This document shows, in pieces, positions 1 through 5,473 of a stretch of DNA of 5,473 nt (positions are counted from its first letter, which is position 1; each line of letters starts with the position of its first letter). Below the pieces are notes generated by a model that did no database searches, had not been told where the DNA came from, and worked only from the letters and a program-made list of their open reading frames with translations. This DNA comes from Opitutia bacterium (GTDB taxonomy: Bacteria > Verrucomicrobiota > Verrucomicrobiia > Opitutales > Seribacteraceae): NCBI GenBank assembly GCA_018646565.1, contig JABGUO010000054.1:1-5473 (forward strand). The letters are read 5' to 3'. The position numbers and the translations under genes were made by a program.

Positions 1-1
1 C

Positions 2-703
2 TCAGAAAGAAGAATAGGCCGTTTTGAATCTGCTAATCAAGGTACATTGTTCTTAGACGAAATCGGAGAAATTGATTCTGCTACTCAGGTTAAATTACTT
101 CGCTTCCTGGAAACTAAATCAATCGAAAGGCTTGGAAGTCTAGATACGATAGAGATTGATACGCGCTTAGTTTGTGCCACTAATAAAAATTTACACCAAA
201 TGACCCAAAGCGGAGAGTTTAGAGAAGATCTTTATTACCGTCTCAATGTTGTAACGATCGAACTCCCAGCACTTCGTGAGCGGGGTGACGATATTAAGTT
301 ATTATTAGATCATTTTTTATCTCAATTTTCAGTAGAGAATAATTTTCCTTTACCTCACTTAAATTCTGAGACTATTAATATTCTATCTTCTTATTCTTGG
401 CCTGGTAATATCCGCGAATTAAGAAACTTTTGTGAAAATTTGGTTGTTCTCAATCGAGGAGGAGAAATTTCCCCGTATGATTTGGATGCCCGATTTTTCT
501 CAGGCCCTTCTGACAGTAATTCTAACTTAGAAGGGATTGATACAACATTATCGGTCGAGGAAAATGAGAAGAGACTGTTGCGAAATGCTCTTTTACAGGC
601 AGGCGGAAATAGGACAAAAGCAGCCCAACTTATGGGAGTAAGCCGACGAACTTTGCACAGAAAATTGGTTCGTTGGCCTGAGTTAGATACTAATTCTAAC
701 TAG
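2..703 (+). CDS. Sigma-54-dependent transcriptional activator, NtrC family (3' part; 5' end outside window)
   Basis: An enhancer-binding protein that uses ATP hydrolysis to open promoters held by sigma-54 RNA polymerase. The reading frame is already open at position 2, so 233 C-terminal residues are visible. The TTG at 47 is an internal Leu codon, not a start. Visible residues 3-15 (RRIGRFE and following) are the segment that normally comes just after the sigma-54-contacting GAFTGA loop, which lies outside the window. Walker B LFLDE is at visible residues 16-20, sensor I (ATN) at 59-61, the arginine-finger region FREDLYYRLN at 73-82, and sensor II (WPGNIREL) at 133-140. A linker follows, then a Fis-type helix-turn-helix at about 188-222 (GGNRTKAAQLMGVSRRTLHRKL). 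The N-terminal domain is not visible, so a response regulator receiver, a GAF or a PAS sensor are all possible and the signal is unknown. The gene ends tail-to-tail with tRNA-Asn. The family call is certain; the specific regulon is not. Confidence 0.96.
   Translation, partial: SERRIGRFESANQGTLFLDEIGEIDSATQVKLLRFLETKSIERLGSLDTIEIDTRLVCATNKNLHQMTQSGEFREDLYYRLNVVTIELPALRERGDDIKLLLDHFLSQFSVENNFPLPHLNSETINILSSYSWPGNIRELRNFCENLVVLNRGGEISPYDLDARFFSGPSDSNSNLEGIDTTLSVEENEKRLLRNALLQAGGNRTKAAQLMGVSRRTLHRKLVRWPELDTNSN
681..701. repeat. Short inverted repeat across the activator stop codon
   Basis: AGTTAGA (681-687) and TCTAACT (695-701) are perfect 7-bp arms around a 7-base loop, ending inside the TAG stop. 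There is no T-run on either side, so it is not a typical intrinsic terminator. It could still act as a weak 3' hairpin for the activator mRNA, or just downstream of the tRNA on the other strand. It may also be chance in AT-rich coding sequence. Confidence 0.35.
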
Positions 704-711
704 CTGAAGAA

Positions 712-786
<75 letters not shown>

Positions 787-801
787 AAGAGTTCATATTG
801 A

Positions 802-829
802 ATTATACTTGCCCATCTGTCAATCAAGA
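802..829 (-). promoter_or_regulatory. Probable promoter of tRNA-Asn
   Basis: On the minus strand a perfect TATAAT occupies 802-807, 15 bases upstream of the first tRNA base, so initiation 6-7 bases after it would give a leader of roughly 8 bases. The -35 is less clear. A TTGACA lies at 818-823 but only 10 bases from the -10, which is too close. At a normal spacing of 16-17 bases only weak hexamers are found, for example TCTTGA at 824-829. The -10 is convincing by position and sequence; the -35 is uncertain. Confidence 0.55.
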
Positions 830-901
830 CGAAGACAAATTTTAACGGAATCTCTTGATCCTTTAAAAGTATTCTTTACAAGTACATTTAAAATCGTTTA
901 C

Positions 902-932
902 AAAAAAGGCTCCCGCCTAAAAGACGGGAGCC
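902..932 (-). terminator. Rho-independent terminator, minus strand (end of the TonB receptor transcript)
   Basis: Arms GGCTCCCG (908-915) and CGGGAGCC (925-932) form a perfect 8-bp GC-rich stem. Read on the minus strand it can be extended by a U-G and a C-G pair to 10 bp with a UUUUA loop, and it is followed at once by six T (902-907 on the complementary strand). This is the classic arrangement for a transcript coming from the receptor gene, which ends about 140 bases upstream. It also insulates the tRNA-Asn promoter that lies just beyond it. Confidence 0.88.
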
Positions 933-969
933 TATGCATATTTATCAACTTTTGTTAGGTCGAAAGGGT

Positions 970-1015
970 CCTCGCCTCGTTAAGCCTACGAGGCGAGGGA
1001 TTTTGCTTTTGTTTT
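970..1015 (+). terminator. Probable rho-independent terminator, plus strand
   Basis: A perfect 11-bp stem pairs 970-980 (CCTCGCCTCGT) with 988-998, with a 7-base loop at 981-987. On the plus strand it is followed by an interrupted T-rich tract at 1001-1015 (TTTTGCTTTTGTTTT). On the minus strand no T-run follows, so the orientation is plus. The only visible plus-strand gene upstream is the sigma-54 activator ending at 703, so its mRNA, or an unseen small transcript starting between 787 and 969, would stop here. The T tract is broken by GC and G, so termination may be partial. Confidence 0.62.
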
Positions 1016-1033
1016 CTGCCCAAAAACAAAAGC
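1005..1033. repeat. AT-rich 11-bp inverted repeat in the receptor 3' region
   Basis: GCTTTTGTTTT (1005-1015) and AAAACAAAAGC (1023-1033) are perfect arms separated by CTGCCCA. The left arm is also the T tract of the plus-strand terminator, so the two structures share bases. In the receptor mRNA (minus strand) this is the second 3'-UTR hairpin after the stop codon and may protect the 3' end. It has no classical T-run of its own. Confidence 0.5.
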
Positions 1034-1058
1034 ATATTTTCAAGAATATGAACTTGAA
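1033..1058. repeat. Two mutually exclusive small inverted repeats after the receptor stop codon
   Basis: CATATT (1033-1038) can pair with AATATG (1045-1050). Alternatively TTCAAG (1039-1044) can pair with CTTGAA (1053-1058). The two stems overlap and cannot form together. Both lie between the receptor stop codon and the larger hairpins downstream of it. They are AT-rich and weak, so structure is possible but unproven. Confidence 0.35.
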
Positions 1059-1074
1059 ACAAACAAATTGTAAT

Positions 1075-3261
1075 TTAGAAATCGAATTCCATGCCGATGC
1101 TCCAAATTCTTGGGGCACCAGGGCGATAACCATCAGGAAGATCACTCATGGTATAAACTTCGTCACCAAGATTTGTTACCTTAGCGAAAGCTGTAACCCC
1201 ATCTTTAATTTCGTAGAACCCTGACCAGTCAAGTACTCCATAAGATGGAATAGTTGCGTCGAAGCCAGTAATTTCAACAGTATTGGATCCATTAACATAA
1301 ACCTTGTCCTGCCAATGATAGTTCAAGTAAGTACTCAATTTATCAAAAACTAGACCTCCTCTTACATTGAATTGCAATTCAGGAATAAAGGGAATGCTAT
1401 TGCCTTTAGTTGCATTGTCATAGCGATCCTCCGCATCCGCCTTAGCTGAATTCATGGATGTTCCATATTCTGCATCGGTGTAGGTCATTGCAAATTGCAA
1501 AGGTACACCTAAGGAATCATTTCCAAAATCCTTAGCTAAAAGAAGCTCGAATCCACTGGTATCAACCTCTCCAACCTGAGAACCGGTAGTTGATCCAGAA
1601 CCTATACTAGGATAAATAAACATGTCGTCGAACGCAGTATTGAAATAAGTGACTTCGTATGCGAAGGAAGATGCCTCATTACTTCTAAGTCCAATTTCAA
1701 AACCTAGTGAGGTTTCTTCATTAACGAGACCTTTTGTTTTTGGCCCAGGCAAAGCTTGACCTTGATGAACACCAGCAAACAAGATGTTTGAACCGAGTTC
1801 ATAAGTCGCACCTATGCCCAAGAGTGTGGTCGACAATGAAGTGTCTGTATGAGTGCCACCGTAGGTACCACCTCCGTGAGTGAAATAGTCAACCGAAGTA
1901 TAGCGAATGCCTGGTGTCAGGGTCAAAGCTCCGATAGAAAACTCATCCAATAGATAAATTTCGAGTGCGTCAGATTCCATGTATGTGTCATTACCAGTGT
2001 TCTTAAGGCCTGTTGAACTCGCTAATGATAAACCAGTAACGGTCGACATACTGTAAGTATCTTCTGTGTAACCAGGATTGTATGTATAATCGTCATTAGT
2101 ATACCGAAAACCCAAATCAAGCATGTGACTTGAAAGTTCGAACTCCAGATTGGCTTGAATGCCTTGAGTTTCATAGGTTCTGTCATTGTGTTTGTAGACA
2201 ATATTTCCATTAGCTTCACCTTTGAGAATCGCAACATTGTTGGCATCTCCAAGTACACCCTCCCCAACCTTATCACCATCAACTTTACTAATTTTGTACC
2301 AATCACGATTGAATTCGTTACTAAAGATGGCTGCTGTTAATTTAGTGTTGTCGTTAATTTCCTTTAAATATCTCAAGTAATATCTGGTTTGATCAGAATC
2401 CATATTATCATGGCGTGTACCTGTATATCGTTGATATGGATTAGCTTTGAAATCTGCCTTGGTTACACCAAGGTAGCTTACATCACCGTCTAAGTCAGTT
2501 TTACCAGCTTTGAACTCAAGGTAATTACCTTCACCAAATTCATAGCTAAGCTTAAATAGCATATCATTTTTGTAGATTGGTGCTTCCCCGCTTTTATGAA
2601 CGCCAGAAGCCGTTATGTCATTTGCAATAGTTTTCCAACCATCGGTACGGTGATCGAAAACCTCTAGTAGGTAACCAAGTTTTCCATCTGCAAAATCAAC
2701 AGTTCCTCCAGAATATGCATGTGCAACTCTTTCGTTAAAATCACCGTAACTTCCTCTAAGTTTGGAGGTTTGGGCTACAGGAATCGGAGTGCTCAAGTAA
2801 TTGATAACCCCACCACTGTTGTTGGGGCCATATTTGAGAGAACTAGAACCTTTTAGGATTTCAAAACCGGCCATTCTACCAGCAGTTGGCGAATAATAAG
2901 CAGCGGGTGCAGAAAATGGTGAAGGTGAAGCAGGGATACCATCTTCTAGAATTGTTACCTTTTGAGAACGACTAGGATCAACACCTCTCAGACTTATATT
3001 CGGGAAAAGGCCATAACCTTCTTCGGGTCGAACATAAACACCCGGAACTTGGCGGAGGATCTCTGTAATGTCCGTGTGCATGAAATAATCAAGATCTGTA
3101 GAATTTAAGACAGTTCCAGATCCCTGAAGAGTTTGAACATCGGACTTAGATCCGATTACATTAAAAGGTGAAAGATAATCTTTCCCTCCGTGGTCATCCG
3201 CAAAAGCGGAAAACGCAATTGAAGTCGATGCTAGCATCGAAGCAAGCTTTTGTATTTTCAT
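1075..3261 (-). CDS. FecA-like TonB-dependent outer-membrane receptor
   Basis: A 728-residue ligand-gated outer-membrane channel that imports a substrate, most likely a ferric chelate such as ferric citrate, with energy from TonB-ExbB-ExbD. A signal peptide spans residues 1-21 (positive start, hydrophobic core, cleavage after AFA, mature end DDHGG). A TonB-box-like segment lies at about 30-37 (LSPFNVIG). The plug runs from about 45 to 160, with NISLRGVDPSRS, ILEDGIP (104-110), FEILKGSSSLKYGP and GGVINYLSTPIP. The spacing and wording of DGIP, YGP..GGV and the terminal IP of the plug match the FecA family. The beta-barrel fills the rest and ends PGAPRIWSIGMEFDF, with the terminal Phe needed for barrel assembly. 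Unlike E. coli FecA there is no N-terminal signalling domain, and no fecI/fecR genes are nearby. The ATG at 3261 is chosen because it gives a proper signal peptide; no Shine-Dalgarno precedes it. Transcription is probably controlled by the Fur-like boxes upstream. The receptor class is certain; the substrate is inferred. Confidence 0.96.
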   Translation of the reverse strand: MKIQKLASMLASTSIAFSAFADDHGGKDYLSPFNVIGSKSDVQTLQGSGTVLNSTDLDYFMHTDITEILRQVPGVYVRPEEGYGLFPNISLRGVDPSRSQKVTILEDGIPASPSPFSAPAAYYSPTAGRMAGFEILKGSSSLKYGPNNSGGVINYLSTPIPVAQTSKLRGSYGDFNERVAHAYSGGTVDFADGKLGYLLEVFDHRTDGWKTIANDITASGVHKSGEAPIYKNDMLFKLSYEFGEGNYLEFKAGKTDLDGDVSYLGVTKADFKANPYQRYTGTRHDNMDSDQTRYYLRYLKEINDNTKLTAAIFSNEFNRDWYKISKVDGDKVGEGVLGDANNVAILKGEANGNIVYKHNDRTYETQGIQANLEFELSSHMLDLGFRYTNDDYTYNPGYTEDTYSMSTVTGLSLASSTGLKNTGNDTYMESDALEIYLLDEFSIGALTLTPGIRYTSVDYFTHGGGTYGGTHTDTSLSTTLLGIGATYELGSNILFAGVHQGQALPGPKTKGLVNEETSLGFEIGLRSNEASSFAYEVTYFNTAFDDMFIYPSIGSGSTTGSQVGEVDTSGFELLLAKDFGNDSLGVPLQFAMTYTDAEYGTSMNSAKADAEDRYDNATKGNSIPFIPELQFNVRGGLVFDKLSTYLNYHWQDKVYVNGSNTVEITGFDATIPSYGVLDWSGFYEIKDGVTAFAKVTNLGDEVYTMSDLPDGYRPGAPRIWSIGMEFDF

Positions 3262-3325
3262 TTGGATATGTTGTTTGTCAGTTTTGTTTGTTGGGTTTAG
3301 TTTGTACTCAGTGTGAGGTTGATAC

Positions 3326-3340
3326 TGAGACTCAATCTCA
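3326..3340. promoter_or_regulatory. Fur-like operator, box 1
   Basis: TGAGACTCAATCTCA reads as a 7-1-7 inverted repeat (TGAGACT-C-AATCTCA, 6 of 7 positions symmetrical). It agrees at 10 of 14 arm positions with the 7-1-7 Fur pattern TGATAAT-n-ATTATCA, and closely resembles the TGAGAAT-n-ATTCTCA variant. An identical copy starts 23 bases further upstream of the receptor gene. This copy lies 65-79 bases before the receptor start codon. The likely role is iron- or metal-dependent repression of the receptor. The binding protein is inferred, and another dimeric repressor is possible. Confidence 0.6.
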
Positions 3341-3348
3341 TATGATAT

Positions 3349-3363
3349 TGAGACTCAATCTCA
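3349..3363. promoter_or_regulatory. Fur-like operator, box 2
   Basis: An exact second copy of the 15-bp box, separated from the first by 8 bases (3341-3348). In this copy the flanking bases also create a perfect 6-1-6 palindrome, ATTGAG-A-CTCAAT, at 3347-3359. A good -35-like TTGACA on the minus strand begins 13 bases upstream of it. Protein bound here would probably cover the -10 region of the receptor promoter. Confidence 0.6.
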
Positions 3364-3381
3364 GTAGTGATTGCTTGTCAA
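3353..3381 (-). promoter_or_regulatory. Possible promoter of the FecA-like receptor
   Basis: On the minus strand TTGACA (3376-3381) is a perfect -35 match. A spacing of 17 puts the -10 at 3353-3358, inside operator box 2, where the hexamer is TTGAGT, only 3 of 6 matches. If used, this would leave a leader of about 85 bases and place both Fur-like boxes over or just after the promoter, as expected for repression. The weak -10 makes the exact position uncertain. Confidence 0.35.
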
Positions 3382-3386
3382 GCCAT

Positions 3387-3401
3387 ATAAAATAATTTTA
3401 T
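3387..3401. repeat. AT-only 7-1-7 palindrome upstream of the receptor promoter
   Basis: ATAAAAT-A-ATTTTAT is a perfect inverted repeat with no G or C. It sits just upstream of the TTGACA at 3376-3381, where an UP element or an activator site could lie. It could equally be chance in an AT-rich spacer. Confidence 0.3.
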
Positions 3402-3418
3402 TCTATGCTTGGGCTAAG

Positions 3419-3446
3419 ACTTTCTTATTTGAAAGTTTTAAACTTT
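3419..3446. repeat. Overlapping inverted repeats at the purK stop codon
   Basis: GAAAGT (3431-3436) can pair with ACTTTC (3419-3424). Alternatively AAAGTTT (3432-3438) can pair with AAACTTT (3440-3446) in a perfect 7-1-7 palindrome that spans the purK stop codon (3438-3440). On the minus strand no T-run follows, so this is at best a weak terminator for the purEK transcript. No better terminator is visible before the receptor gene, so some read-through into it is possible. Confidence 0.35.
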
Positions 3447-4592
3447 AGGTAGGTTAAAACCTTCTCTCACTGAATTTATTTTGAGGGTAACCTCTTCAAG
3501 TGTATTACCTAAAATTGAAACGTGTCCCATTTTGCGGCCCTTGCGTGCTTCTCGTTTTCCATAAAGATGCAAAGAAGCACCCGGTATATTTGTTACAGCA
3601 GACCAATCCGGGGATGAATGTTTTTCGGGCCATAGATCGCCTAATAAGTTCATCATAATTACAGGCGATAGTAAGCGGGTGCTCCCCAAGGGAACACCGC
3701 TAATGGCACGGGCTTGGTTTTCAAATTGCGAACATACACATGCATTAATTGTATGATGCCCTGAATTGTGAGGGCGAGGAGCAATTTCATTTACCAGTAA
3801 TCTTCCGTCAGACGAGATGAAGAATTCCACGGCAAGGACTCCGACATAATGGAGAGATTCAGCAATTTCTAGAGCCAGTTTTTTCGCTTCGGATAAAAAA
3901 TTATCGGGAATTCTTGCGGGTACTATTGAAATATCAAGTATATGATTTCTGTGGATATTTTCTACTGGATCGTAGGTAGCTACTTGACCATGATTATTTC
4001 TAACGACCAAAACAGATACCTCCGTTTCCAAGGAAATGCATTCTTCAATGACTACCCGTCCGCCCCCAAAGCTTTTCCATGCTTCATTAATCTCTAGGTC
4101 AGACAAGCCTGATGTAAGTTTGAGTTGGCCTTTCCCATCATACCCGAATTCAGCTGTTTTAACGATTACATCTGCGTTCAATTCAAGAAGTCCTGATTTG
4201 AAGGATTCGAGATCTTTGGCGATTCTAAATTTAGCACAATCAAAACCATTTTCAGAAAGAAAAGCCTTTTCGCGTTCTCGGTGTTGACATATTGAAACTG
4301 CTTCACTGCTTGGATACAGGGGTATGCGCTGCTCCACGGCTTCGAGTGTAGCTTGAGGAAGGTTTTCAAATTCAACGGTCGCGACATTGACTTTTTCTGT
4401 AAATTTTTTCAGGGCAACCTGATCATCAAATGGCTCGTCTAATAGCTGATCTGCAGTAGCTGCTGCTCCGGAACGGTCACCACCTGTCCAAGTCAGAACT
4501 TTGTATCCCATCCTTCGTGCATCTAAAGAAAGCATCCTTCCTAATTGACCGCCACCCATAACGCCAATCCAAAACTCACCTTCGGTTTTCAT
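3438..4592 (-). CDS. purK: N5-carboxyaminoimidazole ribonucleotide synthase (PurK)
   Basis: A cytoplasmic ATP-grasp enzyme of de novo purine synthesis: AIR + bicarbonate + ATP gives N5-CAIR + ADP + phosphate. The 384 residues are a normal length. The N-terminal Rossmann-like domain holds GGGQLGRM (13-20) and EFENLP (74-79). The ATP-grasp part has QHREREKAFL (103-112), KTAEFGYDGKGQ (145-156), IEECISLETEVSV (182-194) and the hallmark NEIAPRPHNSGHHT (268-281). The C-terminal domain has QFENQARAISGVPLG (289-303) and YGKREARKGRKMGHV (344-358). The segment usually written QDR..EK has His instead of Asp here, and the usual KT-R-R-GYDGKGQ is KTAEFGYDGKGQ; both look like lineage variation. It starts 7 bases after the purE stop with no Shine-Dalgarno, so translational coupling is likely. 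Confidence 0.98.
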   Translation of the reverse strand: MKTEGEFWIGVMGGGQLGRMLSLDARRMGYKVLTWTGGDRSGAAATADQLLDEPFDDQVALKKFTEKVNVATVEFENLPQATLEAVEQRIPLYPSSEAVSICQHREREKAFLSENGFDCAKFRIAKDLESFKSGLLELNADVIVKTAEFGYDGKGQLKLTSGLSDLEINEAWKSFGGGRVVIEECISLETEVSVLVVRNNHGQVATYDPVENIHRNHILDISIVPARIPDNFLSEAKKLALEIAESLHYVGVLAVEFFISSDGRLLVNEIAPRPHNSGHHTINACVCSQFENQARAISGVPLGSTRLLSPVIMMNLLGDLWPEKHSSPDWSAVTNIPGASLHLYGKREARKGRKMGHVSILGNTLEEVTLKINSVREGFNLPKV

Positions 4593-4599
4593 TTAACTA

Positions 4600-5106
4600 T
4601 TAGTTTTGGGGGAGCTCGGCCGATTCAATTTTTTGACTTTGTTCGGCTCTAAATATCTTGAGCTTTTCTGCCAATGTTTCATTTCCATTTGCGGCAAGCA
4701 TGGAGATGGCAAAAAGTGCAGCATTTGTTGCTCCTGCTTCTCCGATGGCAAAGGTAGCTGTTGGTATACCAGCTGGCATCTGGACAATTGAAAGAAGAGA
4801 ATCTATTCCTTTTAAGCATTTGGATTTAACTGGAACACCTAAAACAGGAATGGTTGTCATGGAGGCAGTCATTCCGGGTAAATGTGCTGCCCCACCTGCA
4901 CCTGCAATAATGCACTTTAAACCTCTTGACTCCGCCGTTTTTGCATATTCGAAAAGAAGATCCGGAGTACGGTGAGCACTTACGATTTTTGCTTCAAATG
5001 AAACCCCAAATTTTTCTAGTATATTGGCGGAATTTTCCATTGTGGGCCAATCTGACTGGCTTCCCATAATTATCCCGATGTTAGGCAAATTTGAATTGGA
5101 CATCAT
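4600..5106 (-). CDS. purE: N5-carboxyaminoimidazole ribonucleotide mutase, class I (PurE)
   Basis: Converts N5-CAIR to CAIR, the step after PurK in purine synthesis. It is a small cytoplasmic enzyme, octameric in characterised homologues. The 168 residues match the family. Motifs in order are [10 protein letters not shown] (14-23), SAHRTP (43-48) with the catalytic His45, [12 protein letters not shown] (68-79), PVLGVPV (87-93), [19 protein letters not shown] (104-122) and [10 protein letters not shown] (124-133). The co-encoded purK supports the class I mutase rather than the class II AIR carboxylase. Two ATG codons stand in tandem (5106 and 5103). Either could be the start; neither has a clear Shine-Dalgarno. 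It is the first gene of the purEK operon, with its promoter in the region up to 5334. Confidence 0.98.
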   Translation of the reverse strand: MMSNSNLPNIGIIMGSQSDWPTMENSANILEKFGVSFEAKIVSAHRTPDLLFEYAKTAESRGLKCIIAGAGGAAHLPGMTASMTTIPVLGVPVKSKCLKGIDSLLSIVQMPAGIPTATFAIGEAGATNAALFAISMLAANGNETLAEKLKIFRAEQSQKIESAELPQN

Positions 5107-5173
5107 CCAACTGATAAGAAGTAGAAGCCTTCAAGCAAGATCAATTCGTAGCATTCTCAAGAATTGAAATTAA

Positions 5174-5179
5174 ATTATA
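5174..5179 (-). promoter_or_regulatory. Possible -10 box for the purEK operon
   Basis: A perfect minus-strand TATAAT about 67 bases upstream of the purE start. At 17-base spacing the -35 region (CACCGT) does not match the consensus. The nearest likeness, TTCAAC, is only 12 bases away. The call rests on the -10 alone. Confidence 0.35.
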
Positions 5180-5293
5180 ACTGAAAGTCGAGTTGAACGG
5201 TGTTTTATAACTTAGCTCAAATTTAAAATGCATGAGATAATTATGTTTTAAAAGTTTAAGTTGGGTTAAGAGCGAGCTATAAGATTTAACCGA

Positions 5294-5321
5294 TTGACCG
5301 AATACCCCTATTTTCTTTAAG
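5294..5321 (+). promoter_or_regulatory. Possible promoter of tRNA-Arg
   Basis: TTGACC (5294-5299, 5 of 6 matches to the -35 consensus) is followed after 16 bases by TTTAAG (5316-5321, 4 of 6 matches to TATAAT). Initiation about 7 bases later would start the transcript some 7 bases before the tRNA. The spacing is good but the -10 is weak. Confidence 0.4.
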
Positions 5322-5334
5322 GATAAGAGTCGTA

Positions 5335-5409
5335 GCTCCTGTAGTTCAATGGATAGAACATTGGTCTCCGGAACCGAAGATCTGGGTTCGACTCCCAGCG
5401 GGAGCGCCA
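5335..5409 (+). tRNA. tRNA-Arg (anticodon CCG)
   Basis: Decodes the Arg codon CGG. It folds into a full cloverleaf. The acceptor stem is GCTCCTG/CGGGAGC with one G-U pair. The D stem is GTTC/GAAC, with the loop AATGGATA carrying the A typical of tRNA-Arg. The anticodon stem is TTGGT/ACCGA, with loop CTCCGGA and anticodon at 5368-5370. The T arm is CTGGG-TTCGACT-CCCAG. The discriminator is G and the CCA end is encoded (5407-5409). It is transcribed away from purE. A short T run (5411-5415) follows, but no hairpin precedes it other than the tRNA itself. Confidence 0.98.
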
Positions 5410-5473
5410 GTTTTTAGAAATTCTTACTTTGAATAATTTAATTTGTTGAATAAAATTCTACACATGAATCTCA

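Larger units (their letters stand above)
5107..5334. other. Gene-free divergent promoter region between purE and tRNA-Arg
   Basis: These 228 AT-rich bases separate two divergent units and hold no convincing ORF. They contain a TATAAT for purE (minus, 5174-5179), a possible tRNA promoter (plus, 5294-5321) and an AT-rich imperfect inverted repeat. In the repeat, TTTAAAA (5222-5228) pairs with TTTTAAA (5246-5252), and CAT (5231-5233) pairs with ATG (5243-5245). I see no purine riboswitch fold or clear PurR-type box. Confidence 0.6.

Noticed and set aside
47..703. TTG at 47 as the start of a short sigma-54 activator
   Set aside because: The frame is open to the left edge and already encodes the conserved RRIGRFE segment, so the gene begins outside the window.
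934..1224. A 96-codon plus-strand ORF with an ATG just after the minus-strand terminator
   Set aside because: It runs through two strong hairpins and then antisense through the receptor's C-terminal codons, with no recognisable domain. It is best explained as a shadow frame.
3326..3363. The twin 15-mers as a minimal CRISPR array
   Set aside because: There are only two units with an 8-base spacer, the repeat is itself symmetrical, and no cas genes are present. Operator boxes before a receptor gene explain it better.
3168..3395. A 75-codon plus-strand ORF over the receptor start and operator
   Set aside because: It overlaps the signal peptide coding region in antisense and the Fur-like boxes, and shows no ribosome binding site or family features.
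4606..4975. Plus-strand ORFs opposite purE
   Set aside because: purE is complete and highly conserved on the other strand; these are reading-frame shadows.
5335..5473. tRNA-Arg as an integration site with a mobile element at the right edge
   Set aside because: No integrase and no repeat of the tRNA 3' end were found in the window, and only 64 bases follow the tRNA.
5464..5473. An ATG at the right edge that might start a gene
   Set aside because: Only three codons and one base are visible, with no upstream ribosome binding site, so no gene call is supportable.

Overview
The window is ordinary-looking chromosome of an AT-leaning, Gram-negative bacterium. The Gram-negative call rests on a complete outer-membrane TonB-dependent receptor with an N-terminal signal peptide and a C-terminal aromatic residue. 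A sigma-54 enhancer-binding protein and two tRNA genes with an encoded CCA end are also present. No gene pins down the phylum. The absence of recognisable Shine-Dalgarno sequences before the three complete protein genes, together with gene style, would fit a PVC-type lineage such as Verrucomicrobiota, but that is a weak inference.

Layout from left to right. Positions 2-703 (+) hold the 3' part of an NtrC-type sigma-54 activator, cut by the window edge. A tRNA-Asn(GTT) gene lies at 712-786 (-), tail-to-tail with it and only 8 bases away. Positions 787-1074 carry no protein gene. This stretch holds the tRNA promoter and a cluster of hairpins: a minus-strand terminator at 902-932, a probable plus-strand terminator at 970-1015, and AT-rich inverted repeats at 1005-1058. 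A FecA-like TonB-dependent receptor occupies 1075-3261 (-). Its upstream region (3262-3437) contains two identical 15-bp Fur-like boxes nested in a larger palindrome. The operon purE (4600-5106, -) and purK (3438-4592, -) follows with a 7-base gap. Positions 5107-5334 are a gene-free divergent promoter region. tRNA-Arg(CCG) is at 5335-5409 (+). The last 64 bases hold nothing that can be supported.

How the genes work together. PurK and PurE carry out consecutive steps of de novo purine synthesis: AIR plus bicarbonate plus ATP to N5-CAIR, then N5-CAIR to CAIR. The receptor is a separate transcription unit, most likely for uptake of a ferric chelate such as ferric citrate, and probably repressed by a Fur-family metalloregulator through the two boxes. 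The sigma-54 activator and the two tRNAs have no visible functional link to the rest.

I found no new multi-gene system. The item most worth following up is the nested operator in front of the receptor. The overlapping convergent terminators come second.
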